Source: Acetohalobium arabaticum DSM 5501
GTDB taxonomy: Bacteria > Bacillota > Halanaerobiia > Halobacteroidales > Acetohalobiaceae
Length of the DNA stretch: 64,000 nucleotides
Assembly (NCBI RefSeq): GCF_000144695.1
Contig: NC_014378.1
Location: 470,781 to 534,780 of the forward strand
Direction: 5' to 3'
Made by a program: the position numbers and the translations under genes. Positions 35,179 through 43,682 of the stretch are shown here, in pieces; the first letter of the stretch is position 1, and every line of letters begins with the position of its first letter. The notes beneath the pieces are model-generated. The model did not search any database. It had not been told where the DNA came from and worked only from the letters and a program-made list of their open reading frames with translations.

Positions 35179-35340
35179 ATCTAGTAAAGTCAGAATTTTT
35201 TGCAGAAAGGGGGTGGTAGTGATAAGATTGGTTTATTAGAGTAAAGATGATAAGTGTCAGTTAAAAATAGGTAAATTTCAGTTGATCAGTCGTTTCTTAC
35301 TGCAACAATATCTTTAAATTAAAAAAGGGGGAAGTAGAGT

Positions 35341-36600
35341 ATGTTTTTTGAATCTGGATTTGACCTCAAAAAAGGAATTAATGAATTTGGTGAGAAAGCT
35401 AATCTTACCAATATCAGTACTGGGCTAATTGGAGGTTCTACTCTGGCGTTAGTAGCAATTCCACTGGTACTAAAAGCAGGAGAAGCGGCTAATCTCTCAC
35501 AGGAAATTGTTATGTCTTGGTTATTTAGTATTTACTTCTTTGGATCAATTGTAGGTTTGATTTTGGCTTTAGGATATCAGCAGCCGATTGCTGGTGCCTG
35601 GTCGATCCCAGGAATATTTGCTGTAACCCAAGTAATGCATAACTTTAGTATTAATGAAGCTGTAGGAGCCTTTTTAGTATCAGGTGCAATCGTATTATTT
35701 TTAGGCGTGACGGGTTTAATTAAGAAGGCAGTAAATTATATACCGGACTCAATTATGATGGCTATGGTTGCCGGAGTTCTATTTAGTTGGGCTTTAGGTA
35801 TTGTTGATGCTTTTAAGTCTGCTCCCTGGATATGTTTAGTTGGAGCTATTGGGTTCTGGGTTTCCAAAAAAGTATTAAGTAGAATTCCACCAGTGTTAGG
35901 TACTTTTGTTTTCGGAATAGTTATGGCTGGAATTTTAGGTCAACTCAATTATAGTGAGATTAATATTGGAGTTGCTAATCCGATCTTTTTTAAACCAACG
36001 TTTACTATGCAGGCTATTATGTCGATTAGTATTCCTTTAGCAATGTTAGTTATTGGAGCGGAGAATATGCAGGCCTATGGGGTATTAAAGGCTGAAGAGT
36101 ATGATGCTCCAATAAATGCTATGACTATTGCCAGCGGTATTGGAGGATTGATTGCTCCTTGGATGGGTGGACATAATGCTAATATAGCCGGTCCGATGAC
36201 AGGTATCTGTGCCGATAAGGTAGCAGGAGATAAGGATGGGCGTTATGTTGCAGGGGTAGCTAATGGAGCTTCATTTGCTTTATTCGGTCTCTTTGCACCT
36301 CTATCTTTGTCAATGATTGACTTATTACCGGGGGCATTAGTTAGCTTGTTAGTTGGCTTAGTGTTGATGGGTATTATTAATAGTGCATTACAGACAGCCT
36401 TTGGCGACGATAAATTCCTCATCGGTTCCTTTACTGCTTTAGTTATAGCAATTTCTGGTGTTTCAATGTTGAAAATTGGAGCAGCTTTCTGGGCACTAGT
36501 AATCGGTACTCTCGTTTCTTTCATGTTCGAAAGAGAGGACTTCAATGCAATGAGATTGGAGTCTGAAGATGGAGAAGAAAAAGCTGCAGAAAGTGTATAA
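35341..36600 (+). CDS. benE: BenE-family (benzoate/heteroaromatic) permease
   Basis: A 419-residue transporter with about 12 helices. It shows the BenE pattern: QQPIAGAWSIPGIFAV (~80-95), PDSIMMAMVAGVLF (~140), and APWMGGHNANIAGPMTGICA (~275-294). The family is related in fold to xanthine/uracil permeases and includes benzoate:H+ symporters. In this context the cargo is more likely the heterocyclic substrate of the Mo hydroxylase than benzoate. GGGGGAAG precedes the ATG. It is the last gene before a 339-base gap. Confidence 0.85.
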   Translation: MFFESGFDLKKGINEFGEKANLTNISTGLIGGSTLALVAIPLVLKAGEAANLSQEIVMSWLFSIYFFGSIVGLILALGYQQPIAGAWSIPGIFAVTQVMHNFSINEAVGAFLVSGAIVLFLGVTGLIKKAVNYIPDSIMMAMVAGVLFSWALGIVDAFKSAPWICLVGAIGFWVSKKVLSRIPPVLGTFVFGIVMAGILGQLNYSEINIGVANPIFFKPTFTMQAIMSISIPLAMLVIGAENMQAYGVLKAEEYDAPINAMTIASGIGGLIAPWMGGHNANIAGPMTGICADKVAGDKDGRYVAGVANGASFALFGLFAPLSLSMIDLLPGALVSLLVGLVLMGIINSALQTAFGDDKFLIGSFTALVIAISGVSMLKIGAAFWALVIGTLVSFMFEREDFNAMRLESEDGEEKAAESV

Positions 36601-36673
36601 TTCTTCTATGAGTTATCTTTACGCATAGTGTAACTATTGAAGTTTACGTGTAGCACTCTATTTATAGGAAGGA

Positions 36674-36736
36674 AGCTATTATTATAGAGTATAAAGCTAT
36701 TATTATAGAGTATAAAGCTATTATTATAGAGTATAA
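36674..36736. repeat. Three 21-bp perfect tandem repeats
   Basis: The unit AGCTATTATTATAGAGTATAA is repeated exactly three times with no spacer (36674, 36695, 36716), plus a six-base partial fourth copy. The 21-base period equals two helical turns. It lies between the BenE gene and the Mo-uptake operon and may be an operator array. Apart from this and the ModE box I see nothing in the gap. Confidence 0.9.
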
Positions 36737-36862
36737 AGCTATAACTTAAAAGAAAAGTTACTGCAATAAACCAGAAATGATATATATTAGGAGACATTAG
36801 TCTTCCTCCCTTCCTTTCCCTTTCTTAATAGTAGTGTATTTTAGTGATTTTTTTATTCTAGT

Positions 36863-36886
36863 CGTTATTTGATATTAAGTATAACG
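36863..36886 (+). promoter_or_regulatory. ModE-type operator before the molybdenum operon
   Basis: CGTTAT - 12 bases - ATAACG, the arrangement known for the E. coli modA operator. It lies 54 bases before the modC start codon. A ModE-type DNA-binding protein is encoded at the end of the same gene run (45103). Confidence 0.7.
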
Positions 36887-36939
36887 GTTAAGATACTTTT
36901 TGAAAAAATATGAGTATTGAGAACAGGAGGTGGAAAATT

Positions 36940-37596
36940 ATGTTTTTAGAGGTGAACTTAGAAAAAGAGATGAAGGATTTTAATATTTCTCAAAAGTTTA
37001 CTGTAAATAATGAGATTTTAATTTTATTTGGTCCTTCAGGAGCAGGTAAAACTACTATTTTAGATTGTGTTGCAGGCTTGCAAACTCCTGATAAAGGTGC
37101 AATTAAATTAAATGGAGAATATTTGTTTTCAACTAAAAAGAAAATTAACTTGCCACCATTTAAAAGAGAGATAGGTTATATTTTTCAAGAGCATGCTCTG
37201 TTTCCTCATCTAAATGTTAAGGAGAATATAAAGTATAGTTTAGATGGATGTAAAAGTGGAAAAGGATATAGATTTAGTGTAAAAGAGGTTTTGGATATGT
37301 GTCGAATTACTCACTTGCAGAAGCGATTGCCTTCTCAATTGTCTGGTGGGGAAAAGCAAAGGGTAGCTTTGGCCCGGGCACTAATGAGGGAACCATCTTT
37401 ATTATTATTAGATGAACCATTGTCAGCTTTAGATTATGAATTAAGAAAACATCTGCAATCTGAAATTAAAAATCTTCATAAGAAATGGCAGATTCCTTTT
37501 ATTTATGTTACTCATAATCGAGACGAAGCTGAATTTTTAGGCGATAGAATTTTACAAATTAATCATGGTAGTTTAAGAAAAATAAGGGCCGTATAA
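36940..37596 (+). CDS. modC: Molybdate/tungstate ABC transporter ATPase, lacking the TOBE domain
   Basis: A 218-residue ATPase: Walker A GPSGAGKTT (~32-40), LSGGEKQRVALARAL (~128-142), Walker B LLLLDEPLSALD, and the H-loop THNRDEAEFLGDR. ModC proteins usually continue into a C-terminal molybdate-binding TOBE domain; here the chain ends right after the ATPase domain. A TOBE piece survives in the wrecked copy at 41514-41953, whose N-terminus matches this one. The ATG at 36940 follows AGGAGGTGG. It leads the Mo operon, apart from modA and modB. Confidence 0.88.
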   Translation: MFLEVNLEKEMKDFNISQKFTVNNEILILFGPSGAGKTTILDCVAGLQTPDKGAIKLNGEYLFSTKKKINLPPFKREIGYIFQEHALFPHLNVKENIKYSLDGCKSGKGYRFSVKEVLDMCRITHLQKRLPSQLSGGEKQRVALARALMREPSLLLLDEPLSALDYELRKHLQSEIKNLHKKWQIPFIYVTHNRDEAEFLGDRILQINHGSLRKIRAV

Positions 37597-37675
37597 TAGG
37601 AATTATTGGTTATCATCTGTTAATGGTACAATTGATGAGTTATTAAATTTGTTTAATAGAAAGGTGTGATTATTA

Positions 37676-38701
37676 ATGGAAATTAAAGAGATACCAGTTG
37701 AAGAGGCAGTTGGTAGAGTAGTAGCTCATGATATGACTCAGATTATCCCTCAAGAATTTAAAGGGGCTAGATTTCAAAAAGGGGATGTGATTGACAGTAA
37801 GGATATATCTACTTTAAAGGATATGGGAAAAGAGCATATATATGTCCTTTCTTTAGATGAAGGAACTATTCATGAAGATGATGCAGCTTGTCAAATTGCT
37901 AAGAAAGTAGTTGGTAAAAATATTGTTTTATCAGAAGCAAATGAGGGTAAAATTAACCTCAAGGCAGAGCAAAAAGGTATTCTTAAGGTAGATAAGGATT
38001 TGCTTTTAGATGTTAACAGTATTGATGAAATTCTTATTACTTCTAGTCATGATAACATTTTTTTACAGGCAGGAGATTCATTAGCTGGAGTAAGAATTAA
38101 TCCTTTAACAATTGAAGAGAGGAAGCTGAAACAATTTGAAGCTATTTTAGGTGACCAAAACCTTTTTGGGATAGAACCCTTTGTTGACAAGAAAGTAGGT
38201 GTAGTAGTTACTGGAAATGAGGTCTATAGTGGACGAATTGAAGATGAATTTGTGCCAACCTTACAGAGAAAGTTTAAACGTTGGGGGGGCGAGTTGTTAG
38301 ATTCAATTATTGTCCCTGATGAAGTAGATGAGATTACAGAGGCATTGTCTAACTTAAAAGAATCTGGAGCAGAAGTATTAATTACCGGAGGAGGAATGTC
38401 AGTTGATCCTGATGATTTGACCCCAAAGGGAATAAGAAATACTGGAGCTGAAATTGTTAAGTATGGTGTGCCAGTATTGCCTGGAAATAAATTAATGTTG
38501 GCTTATTGGGATGGTATACCTGTACTAGGTTTACCGGCTTGTGTTATTTTTGAGGAAATTACTGTCTTTGATCTTATTTATCCCCGTCTTTTAACTGGAG
38601 AAGAATTCACAAGAAATGATTTGATAGAATTAAGTTATGGTGGATATTGTTATCATTGTGATGTATGTCAGTTTCCTCAGTGTTCTTTTGGTAAAATTTA
38701 A
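37676..38701 (+). CDS. MoeA-like molybdopterin-binding protein with cysteine-rich tail
   Basis: A 341-residue protein. A MoCF (MoeA/MogA-type) domain covers ~165-310: VGVVVTGNEVYSGRIEDEF, ITGGGMSVDPDDLTPKGIR, VPVLPGNKLMLAYWDGIPVLGLPA. The N-terminal part is only loosely MoeA-like. The C-terminus ends in CYHCDVCQFPQCSFGKI, four cysteines that could hold a metal or Fe-S cluster. Proteins of this kind accompany genes for selenium-dependent Mo hydroxylases and probably act in late cofactor handling. Confidence 0.8.
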   Translation: MEIKEIPVEEAVGRVVAHDMTQIIPQEFKGARFQKGDVIDSKDISTLKDMGKEHIYVLSLDEGTIHEDDAACQIAKKVVGKNIVLSEANEGKINLKAEQKGILKVDKDLLLDVNSIDEILITSSHDNIFLQAGDSLAGVRINPLTIEERKLKQFEAILGDQNLFGIEPFVDKKVGVVVTGNEVYSGRIEDEFVPTLQRKFKRWGGELLDSIIVPDEVDEITEALSNLKESGAEVLITGGGMSVDPDDLTPKGIRNTGAEIVKYGVPVLPGNKLMLAYWDGIPVLGLPACVIFEEITVFDLIYPRLLTGEEFTRNDLIELSYGGYCYHCDVCQFPQCSFGKI

Positions 38702-38809
38702 ATGAAGTTATAATAATAAAATTTCTGACAAAGGTATTGCTGTTGGTGTGAAGTCGTAGAAGTTGTTTTACATTTGATTAATAAAAAGTTAGCGGAAGGG
38801 GTAGTTAAA

Positions 38810-39580
38810 ATGGAACAGATTGAATTTTACAGAAAAATAGCAACTGCTTATAAGCAGAAGGAACAAGCAATGATAGGTACAATTACTGCTGTCAAAGAAA
38901 ATAATAATTTTGAATTTGATCCGGTAGGTAGTAAAATTCTTCTCCGGCAGGAAGATAGATTAGCTTATCCAGCTAATAGCTTGGAGTTGTGGCAAATAAT
39001 TCTGGATAATATAGATGCTGCTGACCAGTTAATAGACTTGAAACAGCCAGCATTAAACAAGGTAGAAATCGATTCAGGAAGTGAAATGGAAGTTTATTTT
39101 GAGCCAGTTATAGAAGAACCCCGGTTATTAATTTTTGGAGCAGGCCATGTTGCTCAATCTTTAGCTCAGGTAAGTAAGATGGCAGATTTTAAAGTTACGG
39201 TAATGGATGATAGAGAAGATATGGTAAATAGGCAACGTTATCCTCAAGCTGATAAGTTAGTCTGTGCTGAGTTTGATGAATACTTAGAAAATGTACAGAT
39301 TAAAGAAAATGATTATTTAGTTATTGTTACAAGAGGGCATCAACATGATTATGATGTTTTGCGAGAGGTTATTGACAGTAAGGCAAGGTATATAGGAATG
39401 ATTGGTAGTAGTCGCAAAGTAAAGATATTATTTAAGAATCTACAAGAAAAGGAAGGAATTAGCCAAGAATTAATAGATAAGGTTTATGCTCCAATTGGTG
39501 TAGATATTGCTAGTGAAACTCCAGCAGAAATAGCAATATCTATTATTGCAGAAATAATTTCTATAAGGAGGGGGAAGTAA
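38810..39580 (+). CDS. XdhC-family Mo hydroxylase maturation protein (Rossmann part)
   Basis: A 256-residue protein whose C-terminal two thirds is the XdhC Rossmann domain (LLIFGAGHVAQSLAQ ~102-116, ARYIGMIGSSRKVKIL ~190-205, PIGVDIASETPAEIAISI). XdhC binds and sulfurates the molybdenum cofactor before insertion. The N-terminal CoxI/XdhC cysteine domain is missing here and is encoded by the next gene. AAGGGG precedes the ATG at 38810; the stop overlaps the start of the next gene by one base. Confidence 0.85.
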   Translation: MEQIEFYRKIATAYKQKEQAMIGTITAVKENNNFEFDPVGSKILLRQEDRLAYPANSLELWQIILDNIDAADQLIDLKQPALNKVEIDSGSEMEVYFEPVIEEPRLLIFGAGHVAQSLAQVSKMADFKVTVMDDREDMVNRQRYPQADKLVCAEFDEYLENVQIKENDYLVIVTRGHQHDYDVLREVIDSKARYIGMIGSSRKVKILFKNLQEKEGISQELIDKVYAPIGVDIASETPAEIAISIIAEIISIRRGK

Positions 39581-39903
39581 TGGACAGAGAGATAGTAAAT
39601 AAGATTAAAAGTTATGAAGGAGAAGGGGATTATATAGCTCTTGCTACTGTTATTTCAGCTGCAGGTTCTTCACCGAGAAATATTGGAGCACAAATGTTAG
39701 TTTATCCTAATGGTGCTATTAGTGGTACCGTTGGAGGAGGTATATCTGAAGCAGAGACTATTGAAAAAGCACAAGAGTTAATAAAAACAGGAAAGAATAA
39801 AAAATATTTTTTTGATATGAGTAATCAGGAAGTAGCCAAATCTGGTGGAGTCTGTGGTGGACAAGTTGCAATTTTTATTGAAACTATAAAGATAAATAAT
39901 TAA
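39580..39903 (+). CDS. XdhC/CoxI N-terminal domain protein
   Basis: A 107-residue protein with the XdhC_CoxI signature: ATVISAAGSSPRNIGAQMLVYPNGAISGTVGGG (split here only in description, ~22-54) and SGGVCGGQVAIFIE with the conserved Cys. Together with the preceding gene it makes a split XdhC. AGGAGGGGG precedes the ATG. Confidence 0.88.
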   Translation: MDREIVNKIKSYEGEGDYIALATVISAAGSSPRNIGAQMLVYPNGAISGTVGGGISEAETIEKAQELIKTGKNKKYFFDMSNQEVAKSGGVCGGQVAIFIETIKINN

Positions 39904-39955
39904 GAAGTTTTTCAGTGATGTGAAGTAAGTATTTAAAGGAGGTATTTAGTTAACA

Positions 39956-40705
39956 ATGAAAAAAATCATTTGGGGACTAGTTTTAGTTTTGGTTTTGTTG
40001 GTATCTATTACTGTTCAGGCTCAAGAGTCTTTATTTGTATATTGTGGTGCAGGTTTTAAAAAACCTATGCAAGAAATAGGACAATTGTTTGAAAGGAAGT
40101 ATGGTATACAAGTCAATTATCAATTTAATGGTTCCGGAACTTTATTTAATCAAATTAAAACTGTTAAAAGTGGAGATTTATATATACCTGGTGATATTTG
40201 GTATATTAATAAGTTAAAAAATGGAGACCAAGGTAATTATATTTATACTCAAGCTCCAGTTGGTTATCATACGCCGGTAGTTATAACTTCTAATAGTAAC
40301 TCATCTAAAATTAAAGAATTTAATGATTTAAACCAAGCAAAAGTCCAAGCAGTTTTAGGAAATAAGAGTGCAGCTATTGGTCGGGTTACAAATAAAATTT
40401 TGGCTAAAGCTGATCTTACTTTAAATACAGTTGCTAAAATGGGGACAGTTAATCAAATAGCTATGGCTATTGCTATGGGCCAAGGTAATGTAGGAGTAGT
40501 TTGGAGAGCTAATTACAAAGAATTTGAAGATCAATTACAAATGATTAAAATACCTGAAGAAGTTAATATTGTTAAAGATTTAGCTATAGGAGTACTTGAA
40601 TTTTCAGATCATAAGAAAAAAGCAGTTAAGTTTATGAATTTTGTTTCTTCAAAGAAAGGACAGAAAATTTTTAATAAATATGGATATAAAACAACCAAAA
40701 ATTAA
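39956..40705 (+). CDS. modA: Molybdate/tungstate-binding protein
   Basis: A 249-residue exported protein: signal peptide MKKIIWGLVLVLVLLVSITVQA with a type I cleavage site after AQA, then a type II periplasmic-binding fold (SLFVYCGAGFKKPMQEIGQLF, YQFNGSGTLFNQI, GVVWRANYKEF). No lipobox Cys is present, which is unusual for a Gram-positive binding protein. Which of molybdate and tungstate is preferred cannot be read from the sequence. AAAGGAGG precedes the ATG. Confidence 0.85.
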   Translation: MKKIIWGLVLVLVLLVSITVQAQESLFVYCGAGFKKPMQEIGQLFERKYGIQVNYQFNGSGTLFNQIKTVKSGDLYIPGDIWYINKLKNGDQGNYIYTQAPVGYHTPVVITSNSNSSKIKEFNDLNQAKVQAVLGNKSAAIGRVTNKILAKADLTLNTVAKMGTVNQIAMAIAMGQGNVGVVWRANYKEFEDQLQMIKIPEEVNIVKDLAIGVLEFSDHKKKAVKFMNFVSSKKGQKIFNKYGYKTTKN

Positions 40706-40735
40706 GTTAAATAATAAATTAATGAGGGGAGACAG

Positions 40736-41527
40736 ATGAAATTTAATTATTTTAAAGTAATAATGTTTATTGTTTTTATTGTTTTTATAGTTTTTTTAAC
40801 TACTGTATTATTTACTCCCTTGATATATATCAAGGGAGCAACATTATTATCAGTTTTAGTTAATAATCAAGAAGTTTATTATGCTTTATCTTTAAGCTTG
40901 CTTACATCATTAATTTCTATTTTGTTAGCTACTATAATCTCCTTACCTGTTGGTTATGTATTAGCTAGATATGATTTTAGAGGTAAAAAAGTATTTGATA
41001 TTTTGCTAGATTTACCAATTATTCTGCCCCCTTTAGTGATGGGACTGAGTTTATTAATCTTGTTAGGGCCAGTATTAGGAGATCAATTAGCTAAATTAGG
41101 AATTAAATTTGTTTTTACGCCCTTGGGAGTAGTAATGGCCCAGTTTATAGTGGCTACGCCTTTTACTATTCGAAGTTTTAAGACAGCTTTTATTGAGATT
41201 GATCCTAACTTAGAAAAGGCAGCAATGACTTTAGGTGATTCTTATTTTCAAGTATTTAGAAGAATTACTCTTCCCTTAGCTAAAAATGGTATTGTATCAG
41301 GGATTACTTTAGCCTGGGCTAGGGCAATGGGAGAATTTGGAGCTACAGTAATGTTAGCTGGAGCGACTCGGTTGAAGACTGAGACGTTGCCTATTGCTAT
41401 TTTTTTAAATATTTCAACTGGTGATATGGATGTGGCTATTTCTATTTCTTTAATTATGATTATTTTTTCTATTATTGTTTTAGGAGTATTAAAGACTTTT
41501 GATAAAGGAGTTGATGAAAGATTTTAA
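40736..41527 (+). CDS. modB: Molybdate/tungstate ABC transporter permease
   Basis: A 263-residue permease with about five or six helices. The EAA loop is ITLPLAKNGIVSGITLAWARAMGEFGATVML (~180-210), with the ModB-typical ARAMGEFGAT. It follows modA by 30 bases. Its last codons overlap the start of the decayed modC copy, as in an ancestral modABC operon. Confidence 0.9.
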   Translation: MKFNYFKVIMFIVFIVFIVFLTTVLFTPLIYIKGATLLSVLVNNQEVYYALSLSLLTSLISILLATIISLPVGYVLARYDFRGKKVFDILLDLPIILPPLVMGLSLLILLGPVLGDQLAKLGIKFVFTPLGVVMAQFIVATPFTIRSFKTAFIEIDPNLEKAAMTLGDSYFQVFRRITLPLAKNGIVSGITLAWARAMGEFGATVMLAGATRLKTETLPIAIFLNISTGDMDVAISISLIMIIFSIIVLGVLKTFDKGVDERF

Positions 41528-41953
41528 TATTCTTCAAGAGTTTAATGTGAATAATGAAGCTAAGTTCTATATATGTTAATCAATTCCCTAAAGAATCTTC
41601 AAAAATTGTAGCAGCGAAGCTTCAGGCTACCGAAAGGGAGGTTTTGCTCCTAAAGATAGGTGACATCTCAGGTAGTACCAAGTGAGGAGAATTGGATAGA
41701 AAAGATTGCTATTCTACCTGAAGATATATATATTTCTGATACTAAGCCACCTGGACCGAACATAAATAGAATCAAAGGTAAGTTAACTAGAGTCGAAGAA
41801 GATTCTGCTTATGTTAACTGTATTGTCAAAACGGACAGAGAGATAAAGATTAAAGTTTTGCCGGAAGTCTTTAACAGTATGAACTTAAGTATTAATGACC
41901 AAGTTTGGTTAGTTTTCAATTTAAGGAAAATTAAAGTCTTAAATGGAAGTTAA
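41514..41953 (+). pseudogene. modC: Decayed modC: N-terminal stub and TOBE-domain remnant
   Basis: ATG at 41514 begins MKDFNILQEFNVNNEA, which matches residues of the intact modC (MKDFNISQKFTVNNE), then hits a stop. Bases ~41572-41672 in a second frame read YVNQFPKESSKIVA..LKIGDISGSTK, and 41660-41953 in a third frame reads KIAILPEDIYISDTKPP and a C-terminal TOBE strand set (GKLTRVEEDSAYVNCIV..VWLVFNLRKIKVL). The ATPase body is gone and frames are shifted, so this is a relic in the canonical modA-modB-modC position. The last part might still be expressed as a small molybdate-binding TOBE protein. Confidence 0.7.
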
Positions 41954-42004
41954 AAGTATAAATAGATTATTTTTCAGTAAAATAATAAATTATGGAGTGA
42001 TATA

Positions 42005-42754
42005 ATGAAGGTTTTAGAAAAGATTAAAGAAGAATTCAGTGATTTGGTTATAGAAAATGGTTTCAGTAAGTATGAAATTAAAATTCAAGCTCGCGGCCTT
42101 TCATCTGAAGAGGCTATAGGGAATCCTAAAAGAGATGATTTTCCTTTAATAATTGGTGATGAAGTTATGATTCAGGCTCAGTTTAAGGATAGCTTAGGGC
42201 AGGCTTTTACAGACCATCCAGGGAATTTTCAGGGGTCTTTATCAAAAATACTTGATCTTTCTTTTGATAGTAATTATCATAGAGCTTTATTTATTGCTTC
42301 TGTAAATGCAGTTCTTAGAAGTTTATCTGCAGCAGATAAGACAGTTCATTGTAAAGATGAAGAACCTCATAAATGTGCTAAAGAAATGGCAGAATGGATT
42401 AGTAATAATACAGACGCAGTACAAATAGGTATTGTTGGATATCAGCCGGCCATTGTAGAAGAGTGTAGCCATATATTCGGTTCAGATAACATTATGGTAA
42501 CTGATTTAAATCCGACTGTAATTGGTGAAATTAAAGCAGGAGTTGAGATTTGGGACGGCAGTAGGGATACAGAAAGCCTAATAAAAAATTCAGATGTAGT
42601 ACTAGCTACTGGTTCTTCAATTATAAATAATACAATTGATCAGATTATTCGGCTTGTTAAAAAATATGAAAAAGAATATTATTTCTTTGGAAATACTATT
42701 GCTGGTCCAGCGGCATTACTTGACCTACCTCGATTATGTTTTTATGGGCATTGA
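42005..42754 (+). CDS. DUF364 family protein (Rossmann-like)
   Basis: A 249-residue protein with the two-part DUF364 layout: an N-terminal enolase-like cap (~1-95, IIGDEVMIQAQFKDSLGQAFTDHPGNF) and a C-terminal Rossmann-like domain (~135-245, VGIVGYQPAIVEECSH, DVVLATGSSIINNTIDQII). The family is found with metal and molybdenum genes and has been suggested to act as a chelatase; the function is not proven. Here it sits between the Mo transporter and the Mo-hydroxylase maturation genes. Confidence 0.75.
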   Translation: MKVLEKIKEEFSDLVIENGFSKYEIKIQARGLSSEEAIGNPKRDDFPLIIGDEVMIQAQFKDSLGQAFTDHPGNFQGSLSKILDLSFDSNYHRALFIASVNAVLRSLSAADKTVHCKDEEPHKCAKEMAEWISNNTDAVQIGIVGYQPAIVEECSHIFGSDNIMVTDLNPTVIGEIKAGVEIWDGSRDTESLIKNSDVVLATGSSIINNTIDQIIRLVKKYEKEYYFFGNTIAGPAALLDLPRLCFYGH

Positions 42755-42781
42755 ATTAAAAAATTTAGGAGGAGATAAGAG

Positions 42782-43600
42782 ATGATTAAAGAGATTAGTA
42801 ATATATCAGATATTAAGGTTTTGATTAAAGGGGGAGGAGATTTAGCTACTGGAATTGCTTATAGGCTTTTTCAAAGCGGTTTTACTGTAGCTTGTAGTGA
42901 ATTAGATGAACCATCAATGGTAAGGAGAACTGTTTCTTTTGGAGAAGCAGTCTATCAAGGTGAGTGGGAAGTAGAAGGAATTAAGGCTAGGCTTATTAAT
43001 AATAAAAGAGAGTTTGAACAAACGGTAAATGATAGGAATATTCCAGTCTTTATTGCTGATAAAATGTCATTATTTAAAGAAGTTTTGTCCCCGCAGGTAA
43101 TAGTTGATGCTAGAATGTTAAAAAGAGTAAATGATACAGTCATAAATGAGGCACCAATTGTGATTGGTTGTGGTCCAGGTTTTAGTGCTAATAGTGATGT
43201 TGATGCTGTGGTTGAAACTAACCGAGGACATTATTTAGGACGGGTGATTTATTCAGGTAGTGCTCAGGATAATACTGGTGTTCCTGGTGAAATCATGGGA
43301 TATGCACGAGAACGAGTACTGTTTGCTCCTGGTAGTGGGGTTTTCACTAGCAGTAAAAAAATTGGAGATGAAATTAAAGCAGGAGAAGAGTTTGGGAAAG
43401 TAAATGATAAAGTTGTTAGTGCAGCTATTAGTGGGGTTATTCGTGGACAAATATATCCCGGTATTAAAGTAAAGGAAGGGATGAAGATTGGTGATATTGA
43501 TCCACGAAATAAGAATGACCATTGTTATACAATTTCTGATAAAGCCTTAGCAATTGGTGGTGGAGTCCTGGAAGCAATTTTGAATTTGTTAAATAGATAG
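42782..43600 (+). CDS. yqeB: Selenium-dependent molybdenum hydroxylase maturation protein YqeB
   Basis: A 272-residue protein of the EF2563/YqeB family: VLIKGGGDLATGIAYRLFQSGF (split ~13-34) near the start, IVIGCGPGFSANSDVDAVVETNRGHYLGRVI, and a C-terminal barrel-like region. Family members occur in genomes with selenium-dependent Mo hydroxylases, together with yqeC and mocA, which is exactly the set here. GGAGGAG precedes the ATG. Confidence 0.85.
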   Translation: MIKEISNISDIKVLIKGGGDLATGIAYRLFQSGFTVACSELDEPSMVRRTVSFGEAVYQGEWEVEGIKARLINNKREFEQTVNDRNIPVFIADKMSLFKEVLSPQVIVDARMLKRVNDTVINEAPIVIGCGPGFSANSDVDAVVETNRGHYLGRVIYSGSAQDNTGVPGEIMGYARERVLFAPGSGVFTSSKKIGDEIKAGEEFGKVNDKVVSAAISGVIRGQIYPGIKVKEGMKIGDIDPRNKNDHCYTISDKALAIGGGVLEAILNLLNR

Positions 43601-43682
43601 GATTAAATTAAGAGATGAAAATAGGATTATTGCCGACAATGCTGTATACGGATAGATATAAAATATATCAGGAGTTGATTCT

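Noticed and set aside
36243-36545. 100-codon open frame on the minus strand inside the BenE gene
   Set aside because: Antisense shadow of a well-supported membrane protein gene, with no promoter or ribosome site.
36674-36736. CRISPR array
   Set aside because: The three 21-bp units are directly adjacent with no spacers and no cas genes are near.
41590-41650. Riboswitch-like sequence (ACCGAAAGGGAGG with paired flanks)
   Set aside because: The segment reads as part of a frame-shifted modC relic and matches no riboswitch consensus I can recall, including the molybdenum cofactor RNA.
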